In this document: positions 63,713 to 64,000 of the stretch, one piece after another
How the letters are laid out: the number at the start of each line of letters is the position of its first letter
How positions within the stretch are numbered: the stretch's first letter is position 1
Source of the DNA: Micropterix aruncella
Lineage: Eukaryota; Arthropoda; Insecta; Lepidoptera; Micropterigidae
Length of the DNA stretch: 64,000 nucleotides
Assembly (NCBI GenBank): GCA_944548615.1
Contig: OX155963.1
Location: 30,469,985 to 30,533,984, forward strand
Direction of reading: 5' to 3'
Notes under the pieces: model-generated
The model's database searches: none
What the model was told of the DNA's origin: nothing
The model's input: the letters and a program-made list of their open reading frames with translations, nothing else
Program-made: the position numbers and the translations under genes

Positions 63713-64000
63713 TCGGATGGGGAGGGGGTAGTCAGATGGCAGTCCTTGACTACTTACCGGAAAAGTCTTGGGGTGACAAACCGTTTTTGTAAAAAATATT
63801 TTTGGACTATTTTAATATTATTTTTATTACACTTGGATTACTTAAATTTAATGTTATGTTGATTATTTCTCCGAGTCTTAGAAGGTTATAATGATTGAAT
63901 TTGATTGGTGCTTTTTGACTGTTCGCTGCAATTATAAATATAATAAATAATAAGCAAAAACAGTAGTCTGTGGTTATAAACATATAGGTAATTGAAATTT

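Larger units (their letters stand above)
62624..64000. other. Non-coding right end of the window
   Basis: Contains a TTTA microsatellite, a poly-C run and a short tandem array (listed separately). The missing 5' exons of the CUB gene should lie here or beyond the window; I could not recognise one. Confidence 0.45.

Overview
This 64 kb window is nuclear DNA from an insect. It is AT-rich, dense in transposons, and its genes have many introns. Two host genes can be assembled from splice sites and reading phase. One is the 3' part of an arthropod chloride intracellular channel gene (Clic; plus strand, six exons between 30331 and 47881). The other is the 3' part of a gene for a secreted CUB-domain protein (minus strand, five exons between 62623 and 53165). 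Some dispersed repeats resemble ones common in moths and butterflies, so Lepidoptera is my best guess, but the window alone does not prove it.

Layout. 1-10.7 kb: broken repeats, non-LTR (LINE) fragments, a decayed YqaJ-domain ORF and a scrambled clip-domain serine protease pseudogene. 10.7-16.5 kb: a GC-rich non-LTR retrotransposon of R1 type with both ORFs open, framed by a 15-bp target duplication. 16.5-25.3 kb: AT-rich DNA with a 266-bp AT microsatellite and no recognisable gene; a CpG-rich stretch near 22.7-23.0 kb may be a promoter. 25.3-27.0 kb: a Tc1 element whose damaged transposase carries a 75-bp intron. 27.1-30.2 kb: two copies of a foldback repeat (called family F here) and a GC-rich repeat (family G). 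30.3-48 kb: Clic, with introns packed with transposons. 48.25-51.06 kb: a complete pogo/Tigger element directly behind Clic, with an open 650-codon transposase. 51-53 kb: LINE debris. 53.2-62.6 kb: the CUB gene, its introns also full of insertions. 62.6-64 kb: microsatellites and a short tandem array.

Most of the information here lies in transposon structure. Five elements are flanked by TTAA (one almost intact piggyBac and four short non-autonomous ones), all in Clic introns. The repeats are nested several layers deep: piggyBac and a SINE sit inside foldback repeat F, a solo LTR sits inside a DNA transposon, repeat G sits inside repeat F, and a TTAA element sits inside repeat X. The pogo, R1, Tc1, mariner, piggyBac and LTR ends were found from terminal repeats plus target duplications. 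Family names come from protein motifs and end structure only; no database was searched.
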